NCBI GenBank assembly: GCA_034437895.1
Contig: DAOTTO010000008.1
Coordinates: 1 to 6,771 of the forward strand
Direction: 5' to 3'
DNA: 6,771 nt
Source: JANRLJ01 sp034437895
GTDB taxonomy: Bacteria; Chloroflexota; Anaerolineae; Aggregatilineales; Phototrophicaceae
The first letter of the stretch is position 1; every line of letters starts with the position of its first letter. Positions 6,228-6,771 of this stretch are shown one piece after another. A program made the translations under genes and the position numbers. The notes beneath the pieces are model-generated. The model saw only the letters and a list, made by a program, of their open reading frames with translations. It ran no database searches and had not been told where the DNA came from.

Positions 6228-6448
6228 ATTCGTCTGCTGGTTGTTGTTCGAGGATATTTAGGAAAGCAGCGACATTGATGATTTGTGTTTCGCCATATCG
6301 TTGTAGAACGAGCAAATCCTTATCTTCGCTAATCAGATAAGTCGCTTCAGCTCCAATCGGAGAACAATCGCCCACAAGCCGACTTATGATTGAGGAACGC
6401 CCGAAGAAAAATTTGCGTATCAAAAACGACTTTAATAGAGTCGGTCAC
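6226..6448 (-). pseudogene. PIN-domain toxin (VapC-like), disrupted by internal deletion and frameshift
   Basis: Two parts of one PIN-domain protein are present in different frames. From GTG 6448 the frame reads MTDSIKVVFDTQIFLRAFLN, then HKSACGRLFSDWS and stops (TGA 6347-6349). This is a typical PIN N terminus with the first acidic residue D10 in VVFDT. In the neighbouring frame, from about 6354 to the stop at 6226, is GAEATYLISEDKDLLVLQRY followed by GETQIINVAAFLNIL, the typical PIN C terminus with its acidic D-K-D cluster. The middle, roughly 80 residues in PIN proteins of about 140 residues, is missing, including the central acidic residues (the E of 'EILEVL' and the D of 'RDPxDN'). The junction is near 6349-6362. 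Translation of the second frame from ATG 6423 gives an N terminus (MIRKFFFGRS) that is just an out-of-frame reading of the first part. The GTG overlaps the upstream antitoxin-like gene by 17 bp, as in toxin-antitoxin operons. A functional nuclease is not expected. Confidence 0.75.
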
Positions 6449-6641
6449 GCCGCACCGCGTCCAGTTCTTCGTCGATCAATTGATCGATTTCGGTTTCGGT
6501 CATATCGGTTGCTGCTTCCCGAACAGGCGCGAACAAGTCATAAAGTGCCTTTGCCCAAGGCGACCCTGTCCCATTTTCTTGCTGTAAGTATTCGATGAAC
6601 TGCCCGACTTTAGCGAGGTGCTGCTGCGAAAGTGCGTCCAC
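6432..6641 (-). CDS. Antitoxin-like protein paired with the PIN remnant (possibly 5'-truncated)
   Basis: 69 residues from GTG 6641. The first part, DALSQQHLAKVGQFIEYLQQ (2-21), is the helix typical of small PIN-partner antitoxins ('L..eqL..v..Fi.fL'). A middle W-x-x-x-L-x-x-L-F (29-37) is followed by an acidic C terminus TETEIDQLIDEELDAVRRDR (48-67), a common toxin-wrapping tail. These antitoxins usually bind their toxin and their own promoter. The frame remains open upstream of the GTG for another ten codons (to TGA at 6671-6673), and the plausible residues CIHKAV directly precede the GTG. No ribosome-binding site is visible before it. The native start may therefore have been lost where the C-rich repeat-like segment begins near 6656. 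With its toxin broken, the gene is probably relic or decaying. The family name is uncertain; the role is inferred from size, tail and neighbour. Confidence 0.55.
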   Translation of the reverse strand: MDALSQQHLAKVGQFIEYLQQENGTGSPWAKALYDLFAPVREAATDMTETEIDQLIDEELDAVRRDRLY

Positions 6642-6655
6642 CGCTTTATGAATAC

Positions 6656-6701
6656 AGGACTTTCGCTTACCTCACCCCCCGGCCCCCTCTCCAAGTATTG
6701 G
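6656..6701. repeat. C-rich dispersed-repeat-like segment
   Basis: It begins AGGACTTTCGCTT (6656-6668), continues with the strongly strand-biased CCTCACCCCCC and GGCCCCCTCTCC (6670-6692), and ends in the small hairpin CCAA-GTA-TTGG (6691-6701). Composition differs sharply from the surroundings. Phrases of the type CCTCACCCCCGGCCCCTCTCC are, from memory, common dispersed repeats in Chloroflexota and cyanobacteria. The first 13 bases also occur, inverted, at 221-233. Confidence 0.4.
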
Positions 6702-6710
6702 CTATGCATT

Positions 6711-6771
6711 ACCCACAAATCAGAGAACGGGGAAAAGTGGGTTAAAATAGAGGGATAAAGAAAAAGGAGCG
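6711..6771 (+). promoter_or_regulatory. Leader of a gene starting beyond the window
   Basis: AAAAAGGAGCG at the very end (6761-6771) looks like a ribosome-binding site for a plus-strand start just outside the window. TAAAAT at 6743-6748 is a -10-like hexamer, but no good -35 lies at the right distance. ACCCAC (6711-6716) and GTGGGT (6737-6742) are a 6-bp inverted pair around it. Confidence 0.35.

Noticed and set aside
6386..6598. Plus-strand open frames opposite the PIN/antitoxin remnants
   Set aside because: No domain similarity; the minus-strand frames carry recognisable PIN and antitoxin motifs.

Overview
The window reads as a chromosomal segment of a mid-GC bacterium. My best guess is a Chloroflexota (Anaerolineae-like) member, but this is inference. 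The clues are the Thermus/Firmicutes-like glycine C-acetyltransferase, short palindromic intergenic elements (a 'CTTCGTGGTTCA' family and a C-rich family) of a kind I associate with such genomes, a Uma2 gene and a decayed PIN toxin-antitoxin pair. No rRNA, tRNA, CRISPR array or intact transposase gene is visible.

Layout. 1-198: 3' end of a Uma2-type PD-(D/E)XK nuclease gene (+). 251-1225 (-): an unusual protein with an N-terminal FAIM1-like beta domain, a long charged linker and a C-terminal hydrophobic anchor. 1394-3594 (-): a two-gene operon, kbl (glycine C-acetyltransferase, GTG start) followed by an aminoglycoside-phosphotransferase-fold kinase, coupled by a 4-bp ATGA overlap. 3595-3724: a divergent promoter region. 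3725-6190 (+): a YCII/DGPF protein, a DUF4287-DUF5655 protein and an ECF42-type sigma factor with the long C-terminal extension. 6226-6641 (-): an antitoxin-like gene and a PIN toxin gene wrecked by an internal deletion. 6656-6771: a C-rich dispersed-repeat-like segment and the leader of a gene that starts just beyond the window.

How the parts work together. ECF42 sigma factors are known to be encoded beside DGPF (YCII) proteins, to lack a classical anti-sigma factor and to need their C-terminal extension. The intergenic region between kbl and the DGPF gene carries TGTCGA-N17-CGT, which matches the ECF42 -35/-10 pattern I remember from Streptomyces. The same six bases, read on the other strand, are TCGACA and form the best -35 candidate for kbl, with TAAAAT 18 bp downstream. 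The sigma factor and housekeeping RNA polymerase may therefore compete for one hexamer and link DGPF induction to kbl-kinase repression. The middle gene of the sigma cluster has a ribosome-binding site inside one copy of a 71-bp duplicated segment, so the cluster has been remodelled by a dispersed repeat.

There is no gene-free stretch longer than 300 bases. The longest gap, 4058-4290, is filled by two imperfect-palindrome repeats.
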